Source of the DNA: Ignavibacteriaceae bacterium
GTDB taxonomy: Bacteria; Bacteroidota; Ignavibacteria; Ignavibacteriales; Ignavibacteriaceae
Length of the DNA: 6,453 bases
Reading direction: 5' to 3'
NCBI GenBank assembly: GCA_023231105.1
Contig: JALNWB010000202.1
Span: 1 to 6,453 of the forward strand
The position numbers were made by a program, and so were the translations under genes. Positions 1 through 6,453 of this stretch are shown here, piece after piece; the first letter of the stretch is position 1; every line of letters starts with the position of its first letter. Under the pieces are notes generated by a model. That model saw only the letters and a program-made list of their open reading frames with translations. It was not told where the DNA came from and made no database searches.

Positions 1-1
1 A

Positions 2-379
2 AAACTTATAATGATCTTCAGCGCTTTTGCAATTGTCATTTCGCTATCAGGGCTATTCGGTTTATTATCATTGATCTCACTAATACGAAAAAAAGATATT
101 GGCATCCGGAAAGTATTGGGAGCTTCGGTTGAAGGCGTAGTACTTCTGATAACCAAAGAATTTATCTTAATAGTTATTGCTGCAAATGTAGTTGCCTGGC
201 CTATAGCGTATTATGTTATGAATAAGTGGCTCGAGGATTTTGCATATAGAATTGAACTAAGCTGGTGGATGTTTGTTTTTTCCGGTCTAATTGCATTGAT
301 GATTGCATTGATTACTGTTGGTTATCAAGCAATTAAAGCCGCGGTTGCAAACCCGGCGGTATCAATTAGGTATGAATAA
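2..379 (+). CDS. FtsX/MacB-type ABC transporter permease, C-terminal fragment (cut by window start)
   Basis: The reading frame is open to the left edge (Lys-Leu-Ile before the first internal Met at 11), so this is the last 125 residues of a longer protein and not a 122-residue gene. It holds the final FtsX domain: TM helices at about residues 4-24, 46-70 and 85-108. The family's cytoplasmic coupling signature, KKDIGIRKVLGAS, lies at residues 30-42 between the first two helices. The ending (AIKAAVANP..SIRYE) is the same as in the two permeases downstream. Over the last 90 residues I count 61 identities with the next gene, without gaps, so the two are fairly close duplicates. By family knowledge this is the membrane subunit of a MacB/LolCE-like ABC transporter in the inner membrane, working with an ATPase that is not in this window. 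The substrate is unknown. The stop is 11 bases before the next start, which suggests one transcript. Confidence 0.93.
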   Translation, partial: KLIMIFSAFAIVISLSGLFGLLSLISLIRKKDIGIRKVLGASVEGVVLLITKEFILIVIAANVVAWPIAYYVMNKWLEDFAYRIELSWWMFVFSGLIALMIALITVGYQAIKAAVANPAVSIRYE

Positions 380-381
380 AA

Positions 382-388
382 GAGGAAG
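382..388 (+). promoter_or_regulatory. Shine-Dalgarno sequence of permease 2
   Basis: GAGGAAG lies just before the ATG at 391, inside the 11-base gap after the stop of permease 1. It supports the start at 391. The stop/SD/start layout here is nearly copied at 5193-5245, behind permease 3. Confidence 0.75.
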
Positions 389-390
389 TT

Positions 391-2751
391 ATGTTCAAAA
401 ATTATTTTAAGATTGCACTAAGAAACATTGTCAGACAAAAAACATTTTCCACAATCAGCATTACCGGTTTAGTATTGGGACTTACAAGTTTCTTAATCAT
501 TTTTCTTTATGTTTTTAATGAATTGAGTTACGACCGGTTCAATGGAAACTATGAGAAAATATTTCGGGTTGCATCTGGTAGTAACAACAATGGCGCTAGA
601 TCATATTACGCAAGAACCCCTGCTCCCATGGCTGATGAACTTAAAAAAGAATTTCCCGGGATTGCTAACACTTCCCGTCTTGCCAAAGAGGAAAAGGTGT
701 TGCTTAGCTCGGGGGCTAAGAGATTTTATGAAGAAAATGTTGTCTTTGTTGATCCTTCATTTCTAACAATATTCACTTATCCGCAGATCGCAGGCGATCG
801 CAATAATGTTTTGGTTGAACCAATGTGCGTTTTACTCACGGAGAGCGCCGCGGATAAATATTTCGGCAAAATAAATTCAATTGGGAAAACACTACGATAT
901 AATAATAAATATGACTTAAAAATTACCGGAGTATTAAAAGACGCTCCCGCTAATTCTCATTTGCATTTTGATTTTTTAATCTCCATGGCAAGTACAAGTC
1001 AAATATACGGGAGTGATTTTGCTATCAATAGAATGAATACATCCGTCTATACTTATCTCCTATTGAATAGACCGGAATATGCTCAGCGAATAGAAAGAAA
1101 ATTCCCGTCGTTTCTTAAAAACTATTACGGCGGCTTCTTGGATTTCATTCAACCAACACTTACCCTTCAGCCGCTTTCACAAATTCATCTCTACTCAAAC
1201 ATTGGTGGTGAGATTGAGGCTAACAGTGATATAAAATATATTTACATTTTTTCTGTTGTAGGGTTAATGATTCTTTTAATGGCGTGCATTAACTATATGA
1301 ATATTCTTACTGCCGGTTATTCAAAGCGCATAAAAGAAATTGGGGTTAGAAAAGTTTTAGGAGCGAACAGACACGTTTTGATAAAACAGTTCATCGGTGA
1401 ATCAATTTTAACGGCTTTTCTGGCGTTCTTTATTACGATTATAATCTCGTTTCTATTTCTCCCAGTCATTAATTCATTAATTGGTCGGACATTAATTTTA
1501 GACATCAAACAAAACTATGAGTTGATTATTATCATGGTGATTGTAACTTTGCTGACAGGAATTCTCTCCGGTATTTATCCTGCTTTTATACTTTCTTCGC
1601 TTAATCCTTCAGCCATATTTGGGAAATCACTACATGGGAGATTTTCCGGTGCATTTGTTATAAGGATCCTTATTGTTTTCCAATTTATGATTTCGACAGG
1701 GCTGATCATCTCAACCATCATAATATCTGAACAACTCAACTATATAAGGAATAAAAAACTCGGCTTTGAGAAAAACCATATCGTTGTCCTTCCGTTAAGA
1801 GAAGAATACACACGTAAAAATTATGAGATACTTAAAAACGCACTTTTACAAGACCCTAAAATATCGTCCATCTCTGCGTCTTCCGTTTTACCTGGTGATG
1901 TAAAATATTACAGCTCCGTTAGTTGGGATGGGAGCGGATACGACAAAACAATGGATTTTATTTTTGCCGATTATGATTTCCTGAAAACATATAAGGTTGA
2001 GATTGCACAAGGAAGGGATTTCTCTAAAGATTTCGGCAGTGATTTAAAGAACGGTTACATATTAAACGAAGAAGCGGTAAAAGAAATCGGATGGAAAGAA
2101 CCTATTGGAAAAAAATTTAACGATGGTTATGTAATAGGTATTGTAAAAAATTTTCATTACAAAAGTTTATTTGAACCTGTGAAACCACTTTTTATTTCAG
2201 TAAATCCGGATAACATTAATTTTCTTTCGATTAGGATCAATTCGAAAAACGTTACCGCATCGTTGGATTATATACAACAATCCTGGAAAGGGATATTTCC
2301 TCAAAGTCCTTTTGAGTATTTCTTTTTCGATAACCACCTCGACAAACTTTATAAGTCGGAGACTAAATTCGCTTCCATTTTCAATTGGTTTTCCGGTTTG
2401 GCAATTATGATCTCTTGCCTGGGACTTATCGGTTTAACATCGATAAGTGTTGTAAAAAAAACCAAGGAGATCGGTATCCGCAAAGTATTGGGCGAATCAG
2501 TTGAGGGTATTGTATTTATGATAACAAAAGAATTTGTAATAATAATTTTTGTTGCAAATATTATTGCCTGGCCGGCAGCTTACTATTTTATGAGCAAATG
2601 GCTTCAAGATTTCGCTTATAGAATTGATATCAGCATTTGGATTTTTATTATCTCTGGAGGTATTGCATTACTTATTGCACTGTTTACTGTCGGTTATCAG
2701 GCGGTTAAAGCTGCGCTTGCAAATCCCGTAAAGAGTTTAAGATATGAGTAA
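391..2751 (+). CDS. FtsX/MacB-type ABC transporter permease, two-repeat form, 786 aa
   Basis: Inner-membrane permease of the MacB/FtsX superfamily. The protein is a tandem duplication. First half: TM1 about 21-42, a periplasmic MacB_PCD-like domain about 43-280 with the conserved stretch GVLKDAPANSHLHFDF (180-195), then TM2-4 near 283-305, 335-360 and 377-402. Second half: TM5 about 424-446, a second periplasmic domain about 447-660 (VIGIVKNFHYKSL at 581-593, then the DNHLDKLYKSE stretch at 647-657), then TM6-8 near 664-686, 710-734 and 750-772. Each FtsX domain carries the coupling signature, KEIGVRKVLGA at 315-325 and KEIGIRKVLGE at 692-702. These are expected to contact an ABC ATPase. The length of about 790 residues and the start MFKNYFKIALRN are typical of Bacteroidota-type members. 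A good Shine-Dalgarno supports the start. Probable role: export or membrane mechanotransmission of an unknown substrate. The assignment to family is secure; the substrate cannot be told. Confidence 0.95.
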   Translation: MFKNYFKIALRNIVRQKTFSTISITGLVLGLTSFLIIFLYVFNELSYDRFNGNYEKIFRVASGSNNNGARSYYARTPAPMADELKKEFPGIANTSRLAKEEKVLLSSGAKRFYEENVVFVDPSFLTIFTYPQIAGDRNNVLVEPMCVLLTESAADKYFGKINSIGKTLRYNNKYDLKITGVLKDAPANSHLHFDFLISMASTSQIYGSDFAINRMNTSVYTYLLLNRPEYAQRIERKFPSFLKNYYGGFLDFIQPTLTLQPLSQIHLYSNIGGEIEANSDIKYIYIFSVVGLMILLMACINYMNILTAGYSKRIKEIGVRKVLGANRHVLIKQFIGESILTAFLAFFITIIISFLFLPVINSLIGRTLILDIKQNYELIIIMVIVTLLTGILSGIYPAFILSSLNPSAIFGKSLHGRFSGAFVIRILIVFQFMISTGLIISTIIISEQLNYIRNKKLGFEKNHIVVLPLREEYTRKNYEILKNALLQDPKISSISASSVLPGDVKYYSSVSWDGSGYDKTMDFIFADYDFLKTYKVEIAQGRDFSKDFGSDLKNGYILNEEAVKEIGWKEPIGKKFNDGYVIGIVKNFHYKSLFEPVKPLFISVNPDNINFLSIRINSKNVTASLDYIQQSWKGIFPQSPFEYFFFDNHLDKLYKSETKFASIFNWFSGLAIMISCLGLIGLTSISVVKKTKEIGIRKVLGESVEGIVFMITKEFVIIIFVANIIAWPAAYYFMSKWLQDFAYRIDISIWIFIISGGIALLIALFTVGYQAVKAALANPVKSLRYE

Positions 2752-2813
2752 TTAATGAAGAAAACTACTGGATGCGTATTAAAAATAAATTAGTTTAAAT
2801 GTGAGTGGAAATT
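2752..2813 (+). other. short gap between permeases 2 and 3
   Basis: This 62-base AT-rich spacer separates permease 2 from permease 3. It is longer than the 11-base spacer between permeases 1 and 2. I see no stem-loop terminator and no convincing promoter, so read-through is likely. The only ribosome-binding-like sequence for the next gene is the weak GTGGAA at 2805-2810. Confidence 0.5.
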
Positions 2814-5201
2814 ATGTTCAAAAATTACTTTATTACTACACTTCGAAATATCGCCAGAAATAAAGTTTCGACCTTTGTCGGGGTTTTGGGATTTACAGTT
2901 GGTTTAATTTATACCGTTTTTATTTTTCATTTTGTCAAAAATGAAATTACTTATGATAAATATTTTCCGGAATATGGGAAAGTATATCGAGTTTTAGCCG
3001 ATCTTAATAAAGATAAATTTGACGCTGTTGCTCTTCCTGTTACTGAAAGTTTGCAAACACAATTTCCACAGGTAACTTTATCAACACACTTCATCGAAAA
3101 AGAATGCAATGTGAAAGTCGCGGACCAATTTTATAAGCAGCAAGTTCAGTACGTTGATAAAGATTTCTTCACAATGTTTTCGCGTAAATCTGTTGTCGGG
3201 AGTTGGTCTGAGTTTGATAAAATTCTCAATTCCACAGTAATTAATCAGAGCACTGCGGTTTTGCTTTTTGGAAACAACAATCCAATTGGAAAAGTAATTT
3301 CAGTTGAAACAAGTGACAAACTTATTAATTATAGAGTGGATGGAATTTTGGAAGATGATCCATCAAATTCAAGTCTTCATGCCAATATTGTTTTACCTTT
3401 TCAGAATTATCGCGAAAAGATTTTAACCCGTTTTCAAAACGATTGGTTGATAAATCAATTTGCTGCCGGTTTTTATGTAAAATTAGATATCCCCAAAAGC
3501 AAATCCACAATTGAAGAAAAACTCCAGGATGTTTTAAAGTCAAATATTCCTCCCGAATATTTCAAAATATATAAATACGAGCTTCAACCGATATCTGAAA
3601 TGCATTTTGATAATGATGTCATATTCAACAAAGTGAATGCTTCGAATAAAAATTACATGTTTATTTTAATGGGGCTTGCATTATTGATCATCCTTATTGT
3701 TTCAATTAATTATGTCAATTTGGTTACGGCAAAATCGTTTTATCGCTTTAAGGAAATCGCGGTAAGAAAAACTTTTGGGGCGAGAAGGAAGAACATTATT
3801 TCGCAATTTATGATGGAATCAATTGTAATTGTATTTATCGCTTTTTTAATTGCAACATTGATAATGCCATTTATGCTCCCTCTTTTAAATTCGTTATTGG
3901 ATCAGAAAATAAAAATGGATATCGGTGGAAATATTTCTACTGTGATTTTAATTTTTATAGTAATGTTAGTAGCTGTTGTTGTCGGTTTAATTCCCGCGAT
4001 TAAAATATCCAAGTATTCTCCACAAATTATTCTGAGAGGTTTTAAAGCAGTTGAAAATATGAAACACCTTCCCAAAATCTTTATTGGGCTTCAGTTAGCT
4101 ATTGCAATATTTTTATTGTTTAGCGCTATAATCCTCAACCTGCAATTTAATTTTATTGCTCAAAAAAATTTAGGTTATGATAAAAATTTGATTGTGATGA
4201 TAAAGACGAACGAGTTGTTTGGCAGACATCTGAACGGCGAAGCGGTCAACAACTATCTGGATGATATTTTGTCGGATGCGAAGGTGCAAAGTGCAACCGC
4301 AGGCAATTTAGTGCTTGGTGGTAAAGATATTGATTTTCTGTCCAGATTCGATTACGAAGATAAGAGTACAGCTTCATACATATTTAATGCTGATCGAAGA
4401 TTGCTCGGAACACTTCAATTAAAATTAATTGCTGGAAAAGACTTCAGTGATTTTAATAGTAATGCTAATTCTATAATCGTTAATGAAGAATTTGTTAAAA
4501 AATTAAAAATAGCTAAACCTGTTGATTGTGATATAGTTTACCCTTTTGGCAGAGATAAAAGTAAACAAGTAAAAATAATCGGAGTTGTGAAGAACTTTTT
4601 TTATAGATCATTGCGTGACAGCATTGCACCGGTTGTATTTGAGTGCCCTGATGATAGAACATATTCGGAATGTATTTATGTGAAGATCGGGAATACTTCT
4701 GTTCCTGGTGCAATAGAGACACTCAAAGAAAAATGGCAAAAGTTTTTTCCTGATCAAGCATTTGATTATCAATTCCTTGATGAAAGAATTGATCACCTCT
4801 ATAAAGATGAAATGCGATGGAAAAATTTAATTAACTATTCGTCCGCAAGCGCCGTCATATTTGTTTGCATAGGATTGTTTGGAATAGTTTATTATTCCGC
4901 TGAAAGAAGAACTAAAGAAATCGGAATTCGAAAAGTACTCGGTGCTTCCGTTTCGAATATTGTTGTTTCTTTTCTAAAAGAATACCTTATCATTCTTGCC
5001 ATTGCTTTTCTCATTGCAATATTTCCCGCGTATTATTTATCCCTGCATTGGTTGCAGGATTACGCCTACAGAATTGAACCGGGATTGTTTGCATTTGTTT
5101 TAACCGCAGTAATAATATTTTCGATAACCTTACTTACAGTAACTTATCATGCCGTGAAAGCGGCTATAGCTAACCCGGTTGATAGTTTGAAGTATGAATA
5201 A
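2814..5201 (+). CDS. FtsX/MacB-type ABC transporter permease, two-repeat form, 795 aa
   Basis: Third permease of the run, with the same plan as its neighbour. TM1 is about 21-42, the first periplasmic domain runs to about 278 (GILEDDPSNSSLHANI at 177-192), and TM2-4 are near 281-303, 333-358 and 376-397. TM5 is about 421-441, the second periplasmic domain is about 442-668 (IIGVVKNFFYRSL at 588-600, FLDERIDHLYKDE at 654-666), and TM6-8 are near 674-696, 720-742 and 756-777. The second coupling signature, KEIGIRKVLGAS (701-712), is intact. The first, KEIAVRKTFGAR (313-324), has drifted. Start choice: a GTG at 2805 would add Met-Glu-Ile, but the ATG at 2814 gives MFKNYF, matching permease 2, and 16 bases around it (2812-2827) are identical to 389-404. 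I count 47/90 identities with permease 2 at the C-terminus, so it is the more diverged copy. The partner ATPase and the substrate are not visible. Confidence 0.95.
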   Translation: MFKNYFITTLRNIARNKVSTFVGVLGFTVGLIYTVFIFHFVKNEITYDKYFPEYGKVYRVLADLNKDKFDAVALPVTESLQTQFPQVTLSTHFIEKECNVKVADQFYKQQVQYVDKDFFTMFSRKSVVGSWSEFDKILNSTVINQSTAVLLFGNNNPIGKVISVETSDKLINYRVDGILEDDPSNSSLHANIVLPFQNYREKILTRFQNDWLINQFAAGFYVKLDIPKSKSTIEEKLQDVLKSNIPPEYFKIYKYELQPISEMHFDNDVIFNKVNASNKNYMFILMGLALLIILIVSINYVNLVTAKSFYRFKEIAVRKTFGARRKNIISQFMMESIVIVFIAFLIATLIMPFMLPLLNSLLDQKIKMDIGGNISTVILIFIVMLVAVVVGLIPAIKISKYSPQIILRGFKAVENMKHLPKIFIGLQLAIAIFLLFSAIILNLQFNFIAQKNLGYDKNLIVMIKTNELFGRHLNGEAVNNYLDDILSDAKVQSATAGNLVLGGKDIDFLSRFDYEDKSTASYIFNADRRLLGTLQLKLIAGKDFSDFNSNANSIIVNEEFVKKLKIAKPVDCDIVYPFGRDKSKQVKIIGVVKNFFYRSLRDSIAPVVFECPDDRTYSECIYVKIGNTSVPGAIETLKEKWQKFFPDQAFDYQFLDERIDHLYKDEMRWKNLINYSSASAVIFVCIGLFGIVYYSAERRTKEIGIRKVLGASVSNIVVSFLKEYLIILAIAFLIAIFPAYYLSLHWLQDYAYRIEPGLFAFVLTAVIIFSITLLTVTYHAVKAAIANPVDSLKYE

Positions 5202-5203
5202 AA

Positions 5204-5211
5204 GGGGAGGG
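5204..5211 (+). promoter_or_regulatory. orphan Shine-Dalgarno sequence in front of a broken permease start
   Basis: GGGGAGGG follows the stop of permease 3 by two bases. It is a strong ribosome-binding sequence, but no open frame starts after it: the position of the expected ATG reads ATT (5213-5215), and a TGA closes the frame nine codons later. It looks like a leftover of a gene that once started here. Confidence 0.55.
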
Positions 5212-5290
5212 TATTATCAAAAATTGTTTTAAGATCGCCTGAGAAATATTAATAGGTTTAATTTTAATTGTTGGTACAGAAAGTAGTTTT
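5204..5290 (+). pseudogene. relic of the 5' end of a fourth FtsX-type permease
   Basis: The bases after permease 3 read ATT ATC AAA AAT TGT TTT AAG ATC GCC TGA, i.e. I-I-K-N-C-F-K-I-A-stop. Permease 2 begins M-F-K-N-Y-F-K-I-A-L-R-N-I. After GCC one base is missing relative to permease 2 (GCACTAAGAAACATT against GCCTGAGAAATATT). Putting it back restores A-L-R-N-I. Further on, GGTTTAATTTTAATTGTTGG (5255-5274) may match the GLVLG segment of TM1, which would need an internal deletion of roughly 30 bases. This second part is less certain. The remnant ends near the stop of the convergent hydrolase, so the rest of the gene is gone. The preceding stop and Shine-Dalgarno are also like those at 371-390, so the unit was probably a duplicate of the permease 1/2 junction. 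Confidence 0.6.
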
Positions 5291-5295
5291 AAATA

Positions 5296-6231
5296 TTATT
5301 CGTTCTTTATCCATTTTTTAATAATCTCATTTGCTTGTTTTACAGTTGATTTTCCGTGTGAACCATTTTTGATCAAAACATATTTTTTATCCGTGTGTTT
5401 CCAATTTTCATAAATTAAATCACATCCATTTTTATCAACAATATTATCTTTCTCACCATAAATTAGCAATAGCGGATAATTTGCGGTTTTGGAATAATCA
5501 ATCATTGAATCCATTATTTTCTTTGATTCAGTCATCATATACATACTGAAATACTTTACTAATAATGAATCATTGATTCTTGATTCCGATTCTTTTCTGT
5601 CTTCTTCGTTTTCGATCTTGGTTGGATCACCTGCCATATTAACGATTGGTGTATGTTTTGCAAAAAGATAATAGCAAGCATATTTTAAGTATTGTCCAAA
5701 ACTTGGCGACATACCTTTAGCTGCTTTTTGCATATAAGGTGGATTAACAAGAATTGCTCCGGCGATATTGTGCAAACTATCTGCCGCAGCTAATAGAACT
5801 GAGGTTGACATACTGTGACCAAACAGAAATAATTTATGTTGCTTCGAACCATAGTCTTTATCATTTATAATAATTTCTGAATAGTCGTTTATGAAATCAT
5901 TGAAATTAGATATATCGCCACGCGTACCATCTGAATATCCTGTTCCACGAGGATGTATTACAACAACTCTGTTTTGATTGTTAGATAGAAGTTCAATTAT
6001 ATCCTTCTCACTTTTGTGATTTATTCCTGTAATACCTGAAATGATAAATATTGTCGAGTTGTAATTTTCAATAGGTCTGTAATCATAGATGAACAATTGA
6101 AGTCCATCTCTAACTTTAAAAAAGTGACCTTCGCTTTTATCGATAATTTCCGGCTTTTCATAATTCTTCATCGAGGTGCAAGAATAAAATGATAAGAGAA
6201 TCAATAATGTTAATATGTGTCTCATTTCCAT
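5296..6231 (-). CDS. lipoprotein alpha/beta-hydrolase, monoglyceride lipase / S33 aminopeptidase-like
   Basis: Predicted serine hydrolase of the Hydrolase_4 (monoacylglycerol lipase, S33-like) type, 311 aa. Residues 1-17 are a lipoprotein signal ending in F-Y-S-Cys18, so the mature protein should be lipid-anchored and face the periplasm. I see no run of acidic residues after the cysteine that would suggest surface export. The core follows: the strand/oxyanion region IFIISGITGINHK (61-73), HPRGTGYSDGTRG (93-105) as in monoglyceride lipases, and the nucleophile elbow GHSMS with Ser140. A cap region follows at about 165-245, then YGEKDNIVD with Asp262 and NGSHGK with His292. The triad Ser140-Asp262-His292 is thus complete. 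The substrate may be a monoglyceride, a lysophospholipid or another ester; the sequence does not decide. Start: Met1 (6231) and Met3 (6225) are both possible. Met3 gives a more normal signal (MRHILTLL) and neither has a clear Shine-Dalgarno. The gene is convergent with the permeases and codirectional with the peptidase upstream. Confidence 0.9.
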   Translation of the reverse strand: MEMRHILTLLILLSFYSCTSMKNYEKPEIIDKSEGHFFKVRDGLQLFIYDYRPIENYNSTIFIISGITGINHKSEKDIIELLSNNQNRVVVIHPRGTGYSDGTRGDISNFNDFINDYSEIIINDKDYGSKQHKLFLFGHSMSTSVLLAAADSLHNIAGAILVNPPYMQKAAKGMSPSFGQYLKYACYYLFAKHTPIVNMAGDPTKIENEEDRKESESRINDSLLVKYFSMYMMTESKKIMDSMIDYSKTANYPLLLIYGEKDNIVDKNGCDLIYENWKHTDKKYVLIKNGSHGKSTVKQANEIIKKWIKNE

Positions 6232-6237
6232 TCTTTA

Positions 6238-6266
6238 AATTACACCATCTAACTTATCGTGTAATT
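6238..6266. repeat. perfect 8-bp inverted repeat upstream of the hydrolase gene
   Basis: AATTACAC (6238-6245) and GTGTAATT (6259-6266) are exact reverse complements around a 13-base spacer. The left arm is 6 bases from the hydrolase start at 6231. It could be an operator for a dimeric repressor or a weak hairpin in the 5' leader. The low GC content, the long loop and the lack of a following T-run on either strand argue against an intrinsic terminator. A function is inferred only. Confidence 0.45.
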
Positions 6267-6293
6267 AAACTTTACCAATAAATACATACGCAA
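6264..6293 (-). promoter_or_regulatory. possible weak promoter for the hydrolase
   Basis: On the minus strand TTGCGT (6293-6288) is followed after 18 bases by TTTAAT (6269-6264), which is 5/6 to the TATAAT consensus. The -35 match is poor (3/6). The -10 would overlap the right arm of the inverted repeat at 6259-6266. I saw no clear Bacteroidota-type TAnnTTTG element. AT-rich DNA gives such matches easily, so this is tentative. Confidence 0.2.
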
Positions 6294-6327
6294 TGAATCC
6301 GCAAAAGGTGGAGTTGTAAGGACAAAA

Positions 6328-6453
6328 TTACTTTTTCTTATCTAAAATATTCTCCATTTCATCCATCAGACGGTTCATTTTTTTCATTGTAAGATCAAAT
6401 GGTTCCGAGGATGTCATATCTACTCCCGCTTTCTTTAAGAGGTTAATAGGATA
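6328..6453 (-). CDS. pepF: M3-family oligoendopeptidase F, C-terminal fragment (cut by window end)
   Basis: Reading the minus strand from the window edge gives 41 residues starting YPINLLKKAGVDM and ending ENILDKKK, then TAA at 6330-6328. The stretch Y-P-I-x-L-L-K-K-A-G-V-D-M-T-S-x-E-P-F, followed by a charged helix (MKKMNRLMDEMENIL), is what the C-terminus of PepF-type oligoendopeptidases looks like, usually cytoplasmic zinc peptidases that cut short peptides. The HExxH zinc site lies outside the window, so activity cannot be judged. The gene runs in the same direction as the hydrolase, with 96 bases between them, so co-transcription is possible. The call rests on remembered family sequence over a short piece. 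Confidence 0.8.
   Translation of the reverse strand, partial: YPINLLKKAGVDMTSSEPFDLTMKKMNRLMDEMENILDKKK

Noticed and set aside
542..766. 74-residue open frame on the + strand inside permease 2
   Set aside because: It lies wholly in another frame of a well-supported gene, has no ribosome-binding site and shows no family features.
1317..1508. Minus-strand 63-residue frame antisense to permease 2
   Set aside because: It is the antisense of conserved FtsX signature codons and TM codons and has no independent support. The similar frame at 3325-3543 is rejected for the same reason.
2755..2793. 12-codon frame (MKKTTGCVLKIN) in the gap between permeases 2 and 3
   Set aside because: It could be a leader peptide, but it has no SD and no attenuator-like stem-loop beside it. 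Such short frames occur by chance.
2805..2813. GTG start for permease 3 that adds Met-Glu-Ile
   Set aside because: The ATG at 2814 begins MFKNYF as in permease 2, and the DNA around it is identical over 16 bases. The GTG also overlaps the only SD-like sequence.
4513..4796. Two overlapping minus-strand open frames inside permease 3
   Set aside because: They overlap each other and lie antisense to conserved permease domains. They look like chance frames in AT-rich DNA.
5255..5356. Hydrophobic frame continuing from the relic into the antisense of the hydrolase (GLILIVGTESSFKYYSFFIH...)
   Set aside because: Past about 5295 it is simply the antisense of the hydrolase C-terminus, so the hydrophobic look is coincidental. 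I limit the relic to 5204-5290.
6238..6266. Inverted repeat as an intrinsic terminator of pepF
   Set aside because: The stem is AT-rich with a 13-base loop and no T-run after it on the minus strand, so an operator or leader hairpin is at least as likely.

Overview
The window is AT-rich bacterial DNA with tightly packed genes. Three things point to the Bacteroidota/Chlorobiota (FCB) group: tandem 790-residue FtsX/MacB-type permeases, a lipoprotein with an 'FYSC' lipobox, and a PepF-type peptidase. A member of the Ignavibacteria would fit, but this is an inference from gene style and base composition, not from a marker gene.

Left part (1-5201, + strand): a run of three paralogous ABC-transporter permeases. 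The first is only a C-terminal piece, because the window cuts it. The second (391-2751, 786 aa) and third (2814-5201, 795 aa) are complete. Each complete protein is a tandem duplication of the MacB fold: TM, periplasmic MacB_PCD-like domain, three-TM FtsX domain, then the same again, giving about 8 TM segments. By hand count over the last 90 residues, permease 2 is 61/90 identical to permease 1 and 47/90 identical to permease 3, with no gaps. No ATPase is in the window; an ABC ATPase of the MacB/LolD type would have to lie outside it.

Middle (5202-5295): a short gap that appears to hold the broken beginning of a fourth permease gene. A strong Shine-Dalgarno sequence and the first codons of the family are still readable, but the start codon is lost, a base is missing, and stops follow at once. 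It closely copies the junction between permeases 1 and 2.

Right part (5296-6453, - strand, convergent with the permeases): a complete lipoprotein alpha/beta-hydrolase of the monoglyceride-lipase/serine aminopeptidase S33 type with a readable Ser-Asp-His triad. Upstream of it, in the same direction, is the C-terminal 41 residues of an M3-family oligoendopeptidase F cut by the window edge. The 96-base gap between them holds a perfect 8-bp inverted repeat just upstream of the hydrolase start.

The permeases probably form one operon of membrane-remodelling or export transporters. The hydrolase and peptidase are a separate unit on the other strand. I see no RNA gene, CRISPR array, insertion sequence or clear intrinsic terminator. 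I found no convincing new biological system; the relic fourth permease is the most interesting signal.
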